Positions 1-5,178 are shown, numbered from the stretch's first letter. The stretch is DNA of 5,955 bases from Candidatus Magasanikbacteria bacterium CG1_02_32_51 (GCA_001871435.1 MNVC01000030.1:1-5955), one strand, 5' to 3'. The notes: generated by a model not told the origin, from the sequence alone. Numbers and translations are program-made.

Positions 1-51
1 AAGAATTGGCTCGAACCGCGTTTTGCTTTCGCAAAAGGTGGCGATTGAACC

Positions 52-84
52 AAAAAAATCTTGGCAAATACTATACAATCTGCC
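52..84 (-). terminator. Probable intrinsic terminator after tRNA-Asn
   Basis: On the minus strand GGCAGAT (84-78) pairs with ATTTGCC (69-63) through 7 bp with one G-U and an 8-nt loop. After AAGA comes a run of seven U (58-52). It lies about 50 nt past the tRNA CCA end, with no gene between. The stem is short and not GC-rich, so efficiency is uncertain. Confidence 0.4.
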
Positions 85-109
85 TGCCGAGGCGCGAAGC
101 GCCGAGGCA
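81..109. repeat. GC-rich palindrome with internal direct repeats
   Basis: A compact hairpin in otherwise AT-rich DNA. The inner stem is GGCGC-GAA-GCGCC (91-103), and outer TGCCT (81-85) pairs with AGGCA (105-109). The octamer GCCGAGGC occurs twice (86-93 and 101-108). No T-tract follows directly on either strand, so it looks like a small intergenic palindromic repeat rather than a terminator. Its left arm overlaps the terminator candidate at 52-84. Confidence 0.55.
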
Positions 110-171
110 ATAAACTCGCAACATACAATTTGGCTCGGCGAGTGGGGCTCGAACCCACGACCCACTGGTTA

Positions 172-578
172 CAGTTTACTCTTCCTTTCGAAAAAGACTG
201 GACTATTTCATCACCCATGCAACTAACCCCGATTAAATCGGGGAGCATTAAGGGTGCGGAGCGCTTCGAATCCGTTTCGACGGATCCTACTCCCACGAGG
301 GGATAGTCTCTGAACCTTCCTTAAACTTCTAGAATATCTGTTTAAAGTATAACCTCATTTTCACAAGGACCTCTAATTTATTACTCTTCTTTTCACTTGG
401 AAAAAATTAAAGTCTAAGGCTTGGCTGCAGGTTACCATTCTCTAATTAAAGAAAAACAGGTTTCCTGTCTACTAGATAACTCATCTCGTAGTCTCTGCTA
501 TTATCGTATAGATAAGACAGAACAGTTCACTCCGTTGGCACTGTAGCGTTTCCACTACAGGCTGCAACATAATATTTT
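172..578 (-). ncRNA. Group I self-splicing intron in tRNA-Asn
   Basis: This is a 407-nt insertion in the anticodon loop with the hallmarks of a group I intron. The 5' exon ends in U (579) and the intron ends in G (172). P1 forms between exon GGCTGT (584-579) and the internal guide GCAGCC (565-560), with the expected U-G wobble at the splice site. P2 is a hairpin closed by a GAAA loop (541-560). A P5-type hairpin lies at 456-468 and a Q-like core segment at 418-433. The conserved R segment GTTCAGAGACTA lies at 315-304, and its GACTAT (308-303) pairs with ATAGTC (206-201) to form P7, the guanosine-binding helix. A hairpin with a CGAA loop at 270-285 fits the P8 region. The length leaves no room for a homing endonuclease and none is present. 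The subgroup was not determined; bacterial tRNA introns are often IC3. A palindrome at 227-243 forms an extra peripheral stem. Confidence 0.93.
227..243. repeat. Palindrome in the intron, shared with 3151-3165
   Basis: CCCCGATT (227-234) pairs with AATCGGGG (236-243) around a single A, giving a perfect 8-bp inverted repeat. The 15-base core CCCGATTAAATCGGG recurs exactly, in the same orientation, at 3151-3165. It sits between P7's two strands in the intron RNA, in a peripheral position where an added stem would probably be tolerated. Confidence 0.75.
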
Positions 579-633
579 ACAGCCAGTTGCTCTACCGCTG
601 AGCTACCGCCGAATTTGAATTGTATTAGACTAT

Positions 634-643
634 ATTATAGCAC
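634..643 (-). promoter_or_regulatory. Possible second, extended -10 promoter for tRNA-Asn
   Basis: The minus strand reads TG-C-TATAAT (TATAAT at 639-634), an extended -10 with a perfect hexamer but no good -35 at the right distance. It would start RNA about 15 nt before the tRNA. It may be an alternative promoter or chance in AT-rich DNA. Confidence 0.35.
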
Positions 644-678
644 AAAAATTTTTTTATTACTATAAAAAAGTCTTCGCT

Positions 679-707
679 ATAATATCATGTACTTTTTGTA
701 TTGTCAA
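679..707 (-). promoter_or_regulatory. Promoter of the tRNA-Asn gene
   Basis: On the minus strand a perfect -35 TTGACA (707-702) is followed by a 17-nt spacer and the -10 TATTAT (684-679, 5 of 6 consensus bases). This places the RNA start near 672, about 60 nt upstream of the tRNA 5' end. It is the best sigma70-type promoter in the window. Confidence 0.7.
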
Positions 708-728
708 TTGTACATATTTATTTGATGA

Positions 729-757
729 TTTACAAAAATATTAAAAAGTTGTAAACT
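729..757 (+). promoter_or_regulatory. Possible promoter of the M23 peptidase gene
   Basis: TTTACA (729-734) and TAAACT (752-757) are separated by 17 nt and lie just upstream of the start codon at 777. The -35 matches 5 of 6 consensus bases and the -10 only 4 of 6. The surrounding AT-richness makes this a weak call. No Shine-Dalgarno precedes the ATG. Confidence 0.3.
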
Positions 758-776
758 ATATAAGCTAATAAATATT

Positions 777-1988
777 ATGAAAAAACTTTACTTACTGTTA
801 TTACTGATGATTATAGCTGTTGGAGCTATATTTTTTGTACGTACAAAAAATACTAAAAATTCTATAATCCAAATTGAAAAACAGGAAGTAAAAGGAATAA
901 AAGAAGAACCAAAGTACAGTGTTGAAACCCATATAATAGGAGAAAATGATACTTTTGCCAAAGTGATGGCTGATTTTGGTATTGATTATAGTGAGATGCT
1001 TGCCATTGTTGACGCTGCTTCTAGTACTTATGACATTACTAATATCAAAGTTGGTCAACCTTTGCGACTTGCCAAAGATCAAGGAGGTAGAGATGCTTAT
1101 TTGGAATATGAAATTGGAAAGGAAAATTATGTACACATTGATTTTCTTGCTGATGGAATTTTTCAAGTAGAAAAAAAACCAATTGAATACACTACAGAAA
1201 TTGTAAAACAAAGTGCCGTGATAAATAGTTCAATGTATCTTGATGGTCTTGATGCCAATATACCAGAAGGTGTAATAGTTGAATTTGCAGATATATTTGC
1301 TTGGACTATTGATTTTTCTGTACAAGTCCAAAAAGGTGATAGTTTTCAAATACTTTATGAAAAAAGAACTAGAGATAGTCAAGACGCTGTCTATGGTAAT
1401 ATTTTAGCTGGAAAATTTGTCAACAATGGCAAAGAATATACAGCCTATTTATTTGAAGATAGTGATGGTAAATTAGCCTATTATAGTGCGCAAGGTGAGA
1501 ATTTACAAAAACAATTTCTAAAAGCACCATTGGAATTCAAACGTATTACTTCTGGTTTTACTTATGCTCGTTTTGACCCTATCAATTATCAAAAACAAAA
1601 ACATTTAGCTATTGATTATGCTGCACCTGTTGGTACACCTGTTATGGCTGTGGGAGATGGCACGATAGATTTTGTTGGTTGGAGTACTATAGGCTTTGGC
1701 AATTTTATTAGTATTCACCACAATGATACTTATACTACTCAATATGCCCATTTGTCAGCTTTTACAAAAGGTTTGAAAATTGGCAGTAAAGTAGTTCAAG
1801 GTGAAGTGATTGGTTATGTTGGTAGTACTGGACATTCTACTGGTGCACATTTGCATTATCAGATAAAACAAAATGGTGTATTGGTCAATCCTTTAGAAAT
1901 TGATTTGCCAGCAGGGGATCCAGTTCCTGATGATAAACTTGAAGAATTTAGGATTGTCATAGATAAATACAGTGAGATGATGAAATAA
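777..1988 (+). CDS. Membrane-anchored M23 family metallopeptidase (MepM-like murein endopeptidase)
   Basis: This 403-residue protein is predicted to cut peptide cross-links in peptidoglycan outside the cytoplasmic membrane. An N-terminal hydrophobic segment (about residues 3-21), with no lipobox cysteine, is a membrane anchor or uncleaved signal. Residues about 48-98 resemble a LysM/OapA-like binding region. Residues about 145-255 resemble the middle domain of MepM/Csd3-type peptidases (SSMYLDGLDANIPEG is typical). The C-terminal M23 domain (about 258-372) is intact: zinc ligands H276 and D280 in HLAID, catalytic H325 in YAHLS, and H358/H360 in AHLH. The full set suggests an active enzyme, not an EnvC-like activator. 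It is the first gene of a same-strand run with the next two, 78 nt before the coiled-coil gene. Substrate specificity cannot be read from sequence. Confidence 0.93.
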   Translation: MKKLYLLLLLMIIAVGAIFFVRTKNTKNSIIQIEKQEVKGIKEEPKYSVETHIIGENDTFAKVMADFGIDYSEMLAIVDAASSTYDITNIKVGQPLRLAKDQGGRDAYLEYEIGKENYVHIDFLADGIFQVEKKPIEYTTEIVKQSAVINSSMYLDGLDANIPEGVIVEFADIFAWTIDFSVQVQKGDSFQILYEKRTRDSQDAVYGNILAGKFVNNGKEYTAYLFEDSDGKLAYYSAQGENLQKQFLKAPLEFKRITSGFTYARFDPINYQKQKHLAIDYAAPVGTPVMAVGDGTIDFVGWSTIGFGNFISIHHNDTYTTQYAHLSAFTKGLKIGSKVVQGEVIGYVGSTGHSTGAHLHYQIKQNGVLVNPLEIDLPAGDPVPDDKLEEFRIVIDKYSEMMK

Positions 1989-2066
1989 AAAATAATTTAT
2001 CACATTTTGTTACGTGATTTACTTTATAACTTTACAAACTTTATTAACTTTTAACTAGTAAGTATT

Positions 2067-2420
2067 ATGCAGGACATTCAAGAAATTTTCAATAAAATAG
2101 AGGAATCAAAAAAACAGATGAGAGAAATAAAAGCTTCTTTCAAAGAAGCTTTGGAAGGTGTACAAGAATATCAAGGATTACAAGAACAAATGAAGGCTTT
2201 ACGTGAAAAAAGAAAACATGTTGAACAAACAATCAAAGAACAATTTGCTAGTGAAATTACTAAGATTGAAGATTTGAAAATTGATATTGAATCTGATACA
2301 GAAGTTCTTACAGACATTGCTATTGCCAAAATATCAAAAGGGGAGAGTATTGGTATTACTGACAAATATAGTAATGAATATGAACCAGTCTTCAAAGTAA
2401 AATTCAAAAAAGTTAATTAA
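2067..2420 (+). CDS. Conserved-looking coiled-coil protein of unknown function
   Basis: I do not recognise this 117-residue protein. Residues about 1-75 are highly charged, rich in E, K and Q with heptad-like hydrophobic spacing, and should form one long coiled coil. Residues about 78-117 look like a small folded, beta-rich tail ending in basic KVKFKKVN. There is no signal peptide, membrane segment or cysteine, so it is probably a cytoplasmic oligomer. It starts 78 nt after the M23 gene and ends 39 nt before the exonuclease gene on the same strand, so co-transcription is likely. No Shine-Dalgarno is visible before the ATG. Codon use matches its neighbours, which supports a real gene. Its coiled coil could dimerise it or tether the exonuclease, but nothing in the sequence proves that. 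Confidence 0.8.
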   Translation: MQDIQEIFNKIEESKKQMREIKASFKEALEGVQEYQGLQEQMKALREKRKHVEQTIKEQFASEITKIEDLKIDIESDTEVLTDIAIAKISKGESIGITDKYSNEYEPVFKVKFKKVN

Positions 2421-2459
2421 AATAAAAACATTAAGTTTAAATTTTAAATAAAATTTTTT

Positions 2460-3047
2460 ATGTCAAAAGAAATAGTATTAGATATTGAAACTATTGGGGA
2501 TATTCATGAATTTGATAAACTGGAAGTTACAGTTGTCTCTATTTATGAATATGAAATTGACAAATATACTTCTTTTGAAAAACATGAACTTGGACAGCTC
2601 TGGCCAATACTAGAAAAAGCAGAAAGAATAATAGGATTCAATAGTGAACATTTTGATATGCCAATTCTCAATAAATATTATGCTGGTGATCTTATGTCTA
2701 TCCCGCATCTTGATATATTAAAAATTGTCAAAGAGACAAGTGGCAGACGATATAAGTTGAATGATCTTGCCAAAGCAACTTTACAAATAGAAAAGAGTGC
2801 TGATGGTTTACAAGCTATTGCTTGGTTCAAAGAAGGAAAAATTGATGAAATAAAAAAATATTGTGAACAAGATGTCAAAGTTACTAAAGAACTTTATGAG
2901 TATGGTAAGAAAAATAAAATGATTTATTTTCCAACGTTGACAGGTGAAATACAACCAATTGGTGTGGATTTTGATATGCCTGTGGCTTTTACTAATGCTC
3001 GTGGTCAAGTTATTGGTAGTAATATCAATTTGACTTTGCCACTTTAA
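2460..3047 (+). CDS. DEDDy-type 3'-5' exonuclease (RNase H-like fold)
   Basis: This 195-residue protein has the three exonuclease motifs of the DEDD superfamily. Exo I is LDIET (D8, E10), Exo II is GFNSEHFD (N61 to D66), and Exo III is YCEQD (Y134, D138), the tyrosine marking the DEDDy subclass. These acidic residues bind two metal ions and hydrolyse nucleotides from 3' ends. The protein is essentially a stand-alone nuclease domain with no polymerase or helicase part. It resembles the predicted PolB-like/YprB-like RNase H-fold exonucleases rather than DnaQ or RNase D, which are built differently. DNA or RNA preference cannot be told. It follows the coiled-coil gene by 39 nt and is the last gene before the terminator-like hairpin at 3199-3233. 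The upstream region is nearly pure A/T without a Shine-Dalgarno. Confidence 0.85.
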   Translation: MSKEIVLDIETIGDIHEFDKLEVTVVSIYEYEIDKYTSFEKHELGQLWPILEKAERIIGFNSEHFDMPILNKYYAGDLMSIPHLDILKIVKETSGRRYKLNDLAKATLQIEKSADGLQAIAWFKEGKIDEIKKYCEQDVKVTKELYEYGKKNKMIYFPTLTGEIQPIGVDFDMPVAFTNARGQVIGSNINLTLPL

Positions 3048-3083
3048 TCCGCCCACAGCCCAAGGCGTGCACGGCAAGGCGGA
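3048..3083. repeat. GC-rich inverted repeat directly after the exonuclease stop codon
   Basis: TCCGCC (3048-3053) and GGCGGA (3078-3083) bracket a GC-rich core containing the palindrome GTGCAC and two AAGGCG copies. It begins at the base after the TAA stop. Its composition contrasts sharply with the gene before it, and it is the first of three palindromes in a row. Confidence 0.6.
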
Positions 3084-3097
3084 CAAGGTTTAATTCC

Positions 3098-3127
3098 TCG
3101 TCCCCCTTCTCGCGAGAGGGGTGACGA
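3098..3127. repeat. Second intergenic palindrome
   Basis: TCGTC (3098-3102) pairs with GACGA (3123-3127), CCCC (3103-3106) with GGGG (3118-3121), and the stem continues through TTCTC/GAGA to a CGCG centre, with one bulged base on each side (T3108, T3122). No T-run follows. The GC-rich stem could stabilise the 3' end of the upstream mRNA. Confidence 0.6.
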
Positions 3128-3141
3128 AATAATCCAATTGA

Positions 3142-3176
3142 TACCTCGTTCCCGATTAAATCGGGACTGTGAGGTA
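3142..3176. repeat. Third intergenic palindrome, sharing its core with the tRNA intron
   Basis: Outer arms TACCTC (3142-3147) and GAGGTA (3171-3176) enclose TCCCGATT (3150-3157) paired with AATCGGGA (3159-3166). The 15-base core at 3151-3165 is identical to one inside the group I intron. The outer arms are not shared with the intron copy, so only the core is repeated. Confidence 0.65.
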
Positions 3177-3198
3177 GTTCATCTAATTTTATTGGAAC

Positions 3199-3233
3199 AA
3201 AAAATCAACCTTGATTAAAAGGTTGATTTTTTT
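3199..3233 (+). terminator. Rho-independent terminator, probably bidirectional
   Basis: AAAAATCAACCTT (3200-3212) pairs with AAGGTTGATTTTT (3219-3231) around a GATTAA loop, followed by more T on the plus strand and flanked by A on the left. This 13-bp stem with T-runs on both strands would end the plus-strand genes from the left and the minus-strand unit from the right. It sits between convergent genes, as expected. Confidence 0.85.
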
Positions 3234-3234
3234 A

Positions 3235-3269
3235 CTTCTTATAAATATCATTTTGCTATTTATAAGAAG
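3235..3269. repeat. Perfect 12-bp inverted repeat
   Basis: CTTCTTATAAAT (3235-3246) is complementary to ATTTATAAGAAG (3258-3269), with an 11-nt gap whose end bases can add one more pair. It directly abuts the terminator, but neither strand has a T-run after it. In the minus-strand transcript it would fold at the 3' end of the small-ORF unit. Confidence 0.6.
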
Positions 3270-3348
3270 GGGTGGAAGGCGATTGGTGATACGCATTCCA
3301 GATGATTCGTTGACGACTTGGCTTTGTGAGCTTGGTCGAGGAAATCAT
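3256..3348 (-). CDS. Possible 30-residue small protein
   Basis: A short minus-strand ORF begins 18 nt after the stop of the 88-residue gene. It starts with MISSTKLTK and includes the aromatic patch IIWNAYHQ; it is rich in Ser, Thr, Lys and Pro, with no hydrophobic segment. Its only real support is a strong Shine-Dalgarno-like AGGGGG 5 nt before the ATG, striking where most genes have none. The TAG stop falls within the inverted repeat at 3235-3269. Against it: it is very short, nothing like it is known to me, and purine runs occur by chance. It could simply be the 3' untranslated region of the gene upstream. Confidence 0.25.
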   Translation of the reverse strand: MISSTKLTKPSRQRIIWNAYHQSPSTPSYK

Positions 3349-3366
3349 TTTTTCCCCCTTACGAAG

Positions 3367-3633
3367 TTATTTCTTGAACACAATTGTCGTGGTTGTATTG
3401 GGTTTGTTGTCTGTTTCATCTTGAGTTTTTTTGGTTACAGAAATAAGGCCGTTGCTGAGGATTTTTAATTTCCAAGAATGACAATCAAAAATCATCTTGT
3501 GAATGATTTTTTTTTCATCATTCTCTTCACACCAGACGATCTCGATGTCATCATAGTTTATCCTTCTGACCTGTTTGAGTATTCCCATGACATTACTATC
3601 ACCTGTAGTAACATCTCTCAGTTTTGTAATCAT
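3367..3633 (-). CDS. Small protein of unknown function (88 residues)
   Basis: I do not recognise this protein. It starts MITKLRDVTTG, continues with an acidic, aromatic stretch (DDIEIVWCEENDE, about 28-40), then IIHKMIFDCHSWKLKILSNG (about 43-62), which has the alternating pattern of beta strands, and ends in a polar tail rich in Thr, Asn and Lys. It has two cysteines and no signal or membrane segment, so it is probably a small cytosolic beta-rich domain. The start is well supported: GGGAG lies 7 nt before the ATG, and a promoter-like pair is found about 110 nt upstream. A run of nine A within codons about 40-43 is a possible slippage site. Base composition is richer in G+C than the neighbours, hinting at a different origin. 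A competing plus-strand ORF over part of this stretch starts inside the terminator and is not credible. Confidence 0.6.
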   Translation of the reverse strand: MITKLRDVTTGDSNVMGILKQVRRINYDDIEIVWCEENDEKKIIHKMIFDCHSWKLKILSNGLISVTKKTQDETDNKPNTTTTIVFKK

Positions 3634-3665
3634 CTTGATCTCCCAGTTTGAATTGTCAACGAGTG

Positions 3666-3712
3666 CTACTTGAGGGCTTTTTACCGCTTTGGTAATTAGT
3701 CCTACTTGGTAG
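3666..3712 (-). promoter_or_regulatory. Leader with alternative short stems
   Basis: On the minus strand the leader can form CTAC-CAA-GTAG (3712-3702) and TTACC/GGTAA (3695-3681). CAAGTAG occurs twice (3708-3702 and 3672-3666), so the first CTAC could pair with either GTAG. The stems are only 4-5 bp, so a regulatory role is speculative. I recognise no known riboswitch. Confidence 0.2.
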
Positions 3713-3719
3713 TATATTT

Positions 3720-3748
3720 ACTTTAGTATTATATTAAAAAAAAGTCAA
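3720..3748 (-). promoter_or_regulatory. Promoter of the 88-residue protein gene
   Basis: On the minus strand TTGACT (3748-3743) and TAAAGT (3725-3720) are separated by exactly 17 nt, much of it a T-run. The -35 matches 5 of 6 consensus bases and the -10 matches 4 of 6. The predicted start near 3713 gives a leader of about 80 nt. Confidence 0.5.
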
Positions 3749-3791
3749 TATTTTGTACTAGCTGGTTACAACTTGGATGATGCATTTTTTA

Positions 3792-4436
3792 TTATTTTCC
3801 TTTTCTTATATTTCTGCTTTTGTACTCAGCCATAATTTTGTCCATATCATTATTGTTTAAGTCTGGTAAAAATTTGTCATAAAAAATTAATTCACTATAA
3901 GACGCTTGCCAGAGACAGAAGTTGGAAAGTCTTTGTTCGCCACTAGTTCTGACTATGAGATCTAGAGATGGTACTTCAAGATATTTTTCAAAATTATTTC
4001 CACCTTTTTTGACAGCACGTCTAATTTCATCATGGCTACTATAATCAAGGCAGAGAATTAATGTAAATTTTTTGAATTTTTTTGTTTCATTTTCTAGATC
4101 AATAATTTTTTTGGTAAGAGATTTTGGAATATGATCTTTTCTACCAGCATGGATTACCTTAACTTGTTTTTTAATCATATCTTCTTTCCAGCTATCACAG
4201 ACATTTTCAAAAAGATCCATAAGATTTTTTACCTCCAAAGGACTTCTATTCCAATTTTCTGTAGAAAAAGTATAAACAACAAGAGTATCAAATTTATCAT
4301 TATTATATAGATATTCAAAGACAATATCTTTTACAGTCTGAAAACCTTGGGTATGACCTTCAATGGTTGACAAACTTTTACTCTTTGCCCAGCGTCTATT
4401 ACCGTCGGCAATTAGACCAAATTTTAGTTTTGTCAT
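3792..4436 (-). CDS. uppS: Undecaprenyl diphosphate synthase (cis-prenyltransferase)
   Basis: The enzyme adds isopentenyl units in cis to farnesyl diphosphate, making the lipid carrier for peptidoglycan and other wall polymers; it works at the inner face of the membrane. All signature motifs are present: IADGNRRWAK with catalytic D11, EGH with H28, YTFSTENWNR (55-64), and DLIVRTSGEQRLSNF (159-173) with R163, E167, R169 and S171, followed by E182 in SELIF and the FLPD end motif. Spacing of these residues equals that in the E. coli enzyme. At 214 residues it is shorter than the usual 240-250. The loss lies in an N-terminal extension and in the segment before the RTSGE motif, and no key residue is missing. 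It starts 14 nt after the reductase gene on the same strand, so the two are probably one transcript. No Shine-Dalgarno is visible. Product chain length is not predictable from sequence. Confidence 0.95.
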   Translation of the reverse strand: MTKLKFGLIADGNRRWAKSKSLSTIEGHTQGFQTVKDIVFEYLYNNDKFDTLVVYTFSTENWNRSPLEVKNLMDLFENVCDSWKEDMIKKQVKVIHAGRKDHIPKSLTKKIIDLENETKKFKKFTLILCLDYSSHDEIRRAVKKGGNNFEKYLEVPSLDLIVRTSGEQRLSNFCLWQASYSELIFYDKFLPDLNNNDMDKIMAEYKSRNIRKGK

Positions 4437-4450
4437 ATTTTATAAAAAAC

Positions 4451-5137
4451 TTAAAAAATTTCAAATTTTATATTTTTTGTATCTATCTTGTTGTCTATAA
4501 GTATTTTACGAACATCCTTGACCATTTCTGGACTGCCACAGAGATAGAAGAGATTATTTTTTTTATCTATAATTTTTTCTGCCAAATTTACACTAACCCT
4601 ACCATTTTTACCTATCCAACTAGTGGTTGGGCGAGATAGTGTGATGTCAAAACTAAAATTTGGATATTTATTAACAAGTGCTTCCAATTCTTTTTGATAA
4701 AAAATATTTTCTATATAGCGTAAACCAAATAGTAGGTATATTTTACTTTTGTGTTCATAATCTTCTAAAGAAGTTCTAATCATTGAGATTATTGGGGCAA
4801 GACCACTGCCAGTTGCTATGTAAGTTCTTTCAATGTCATCTTCAAGAATAGTAAAGTGCCCCATAGGTTGTGAAATGGTTATTTCTTCTCCTATTTCAAT
4901 ATTTTTAAACATTTCTGAAGCTACTCCGCCTGATAACAATTTTATGCATAAATCAATAGTTTCATCACTTGGTTTGGAAAAAATAGAGTAAGATCTTTTA
5001 AGGTCAACAAAAATAGTTTGCAAAAACTGACCTGGTAAAAAAGTATAACCATTAGGTTTAATTAATTTGAGGTGAAAAATATCTGAATTTAGGTATTCTT
5101 TTTTGATAATTTTGCTTTGGTAACTTAATATTTTCAT
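4451..5137 (-). CDS. FAD/NAD(P)-binding ferredoxin/flavodoxin reductase-like oxidoreductase
   Basis: This 228-residue flavoprotein of the ferredoxin-NADP+ reductase family moves electrons between NAD(P)H and a ferredoxin, flavodoxin or similar partner. An N-terminal FAD barrel carries RSYS (48-51) and GGVAS (70-74). A C-terminal nucleotide-binding half carries TGSGLAP (109-115), LLFGLR (135-140) and CGSPEM (200-205), and the chain ends FEIF, the usual E-x-aromatic end. It has no cysteine cluster like that of PyrK and no fused ferredoxin domain, so it is a simple two-domain reductase. ATG at 5137 is preferred; an in-frame GTG at 5146 would add three residues, and neither has a Shine-Dalgarno. 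It heads a transcript with uppS and is divergent from the Fe-S regulator, which suggests redox or Fe-S-linked control. NADH or NADPH preference is not clear. Confidence 0.88.
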   Translation of the reverse strand: MKILSYQSKIIKKEYLNSDIFHLKLIKPNGYTFLPGQFLQTIFVDLKRSYSIFSKPSDETIDLCIKLLSGGVASEMFKNIEIGEEITISQPMGHFTILEDDIERTYIATGSGLAPIISMIRTSLEDYEHKSKIYLLFGLRYIENIFYQKELEALVNKYPNFSFDITLSRPTTSWIGKNGRVSVNLAEKIIDKKNNLFYLCGSPEMVKDVRKILIDNKIDTKNIKFEIF

Positions 5138-5149
5138 ATAATACACAAT

Positions 5150-5178
5150 TTGACAAAGTCTTTAAAATAATATATCAT
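5150..5178 (+). promoter_or_regulatory. Promoter of the Rrf2-desulfurase unit
   Basis: A perfect -35 TTGACA (5150-5155), a 17-nt spacer and a -10 TATCAT (5173-5178, 5 of 6) place the RNA start near 5185, about 50 nt before the Rrf2 start codon. A second TATAAT at 5189-5194 lacks a matching -35. Confidence 0.6.

Larger units (their letters stand above)
131..612 (-). tRNA. trnN: tRNA-Asn(GUU) split by a group I intron
   Basis: Reading the minus strand, the two exons (612-579 and 171-131) join into a complete 75-nt tRNA. The acceptor stem TCGGCGG pairs with TCGCCGA (7 bp, one G-U). The D arm is GCTC/GAGC, the anticodon stem ACTGG/CCAGT, the variable loop 5 nt, and the T arm GTGGG-TTCGAGC-CCCAC. 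The discriminator is G and CCA is encoded at 133-131. The spliced anticodon loop reads CTGTTAA, giving anticodon GTT for asparagine. The U1-A72 pair and G73 also fit bacterial tRNA-Asn. The intron lies between anticodon positions 35 and 36, so the unspliced RNA cannot decode. If the intron were ignored, the loop would read CTGTAAA and could be miscalled as tyrosine (GTA), but the short variable loop argues against bacterial tRNA-Tyr. Confidence 0.95.

Noticed and set aside
1..50. Possible second tRNA at the left edge
   Set aside because: GGTTCGAGCC and GGTTCAATCGCC on the minus strand resemble T loops, but no T stem, acceptor stem or anticodon arm can be formed in the visible sequence.
23..306. 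Two overlapping plus-strand ORFs of 67 and 81 codons
   Set aside because: They lie antisense to the tRNA-Asn gene and its intron. The peptide GSNPRPTG/GLEPTTHW is the well-known artefact of translating a tRNA T arm.
131..612. tRNA-Tyr(GUA) reading of the split gene
   Set aside because: Reading straight across the 5' exon gives GTA, but intron rules (U before, G at the end, P1 with U-G) place the splice so that the anticodon is GTT. The short variable loop also excludes a normal bacterial tRNA-Tyr.
801..1211. Minus-strand ORF of 136 codons
   Set aside because: It is a shadow of the M23 peptidase gene, with a low-complexity Phe/Ile/Ser composition typical of antisense reading of AT-rich DNA.
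1989..2066. Attenuator or terminator between the M23 and coiled-coil genes
   Set aside because: ATCAC/GTGAT can form only a 5-bp stem with a long loop and no T-run.
2808..3086. Minus-strand ORF of 92 codons
   Set aside because: It starts in the intergenic palindrome and runs antisense through the exonuclease motifs, with no family resemblance.
3211..3468. Plus-strand ORF of 85 codons
   Set aside because: It begins inside the terminator hairpin, has no ribosome site, and overlaps the better-supported minus-strand gene at 3367-3633.
3487..3515. Terminator-like hairpin with a T-run on the plus strand
   Set aside because: The stem of 9 bp and run of T lie within the minus-strand coding sequence, where they encode Glu-Lys-Lys-Ile-Ile. 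No plus-strand gene ends before it, so it is probably a by-product of the codons.
4367..4639. Plus-strand ORF of 90 codons
   Set aside because: It is antisense to the uppS start and reductase end and is rich in Phe/Tyr/Ile as expected of a shadow frame.
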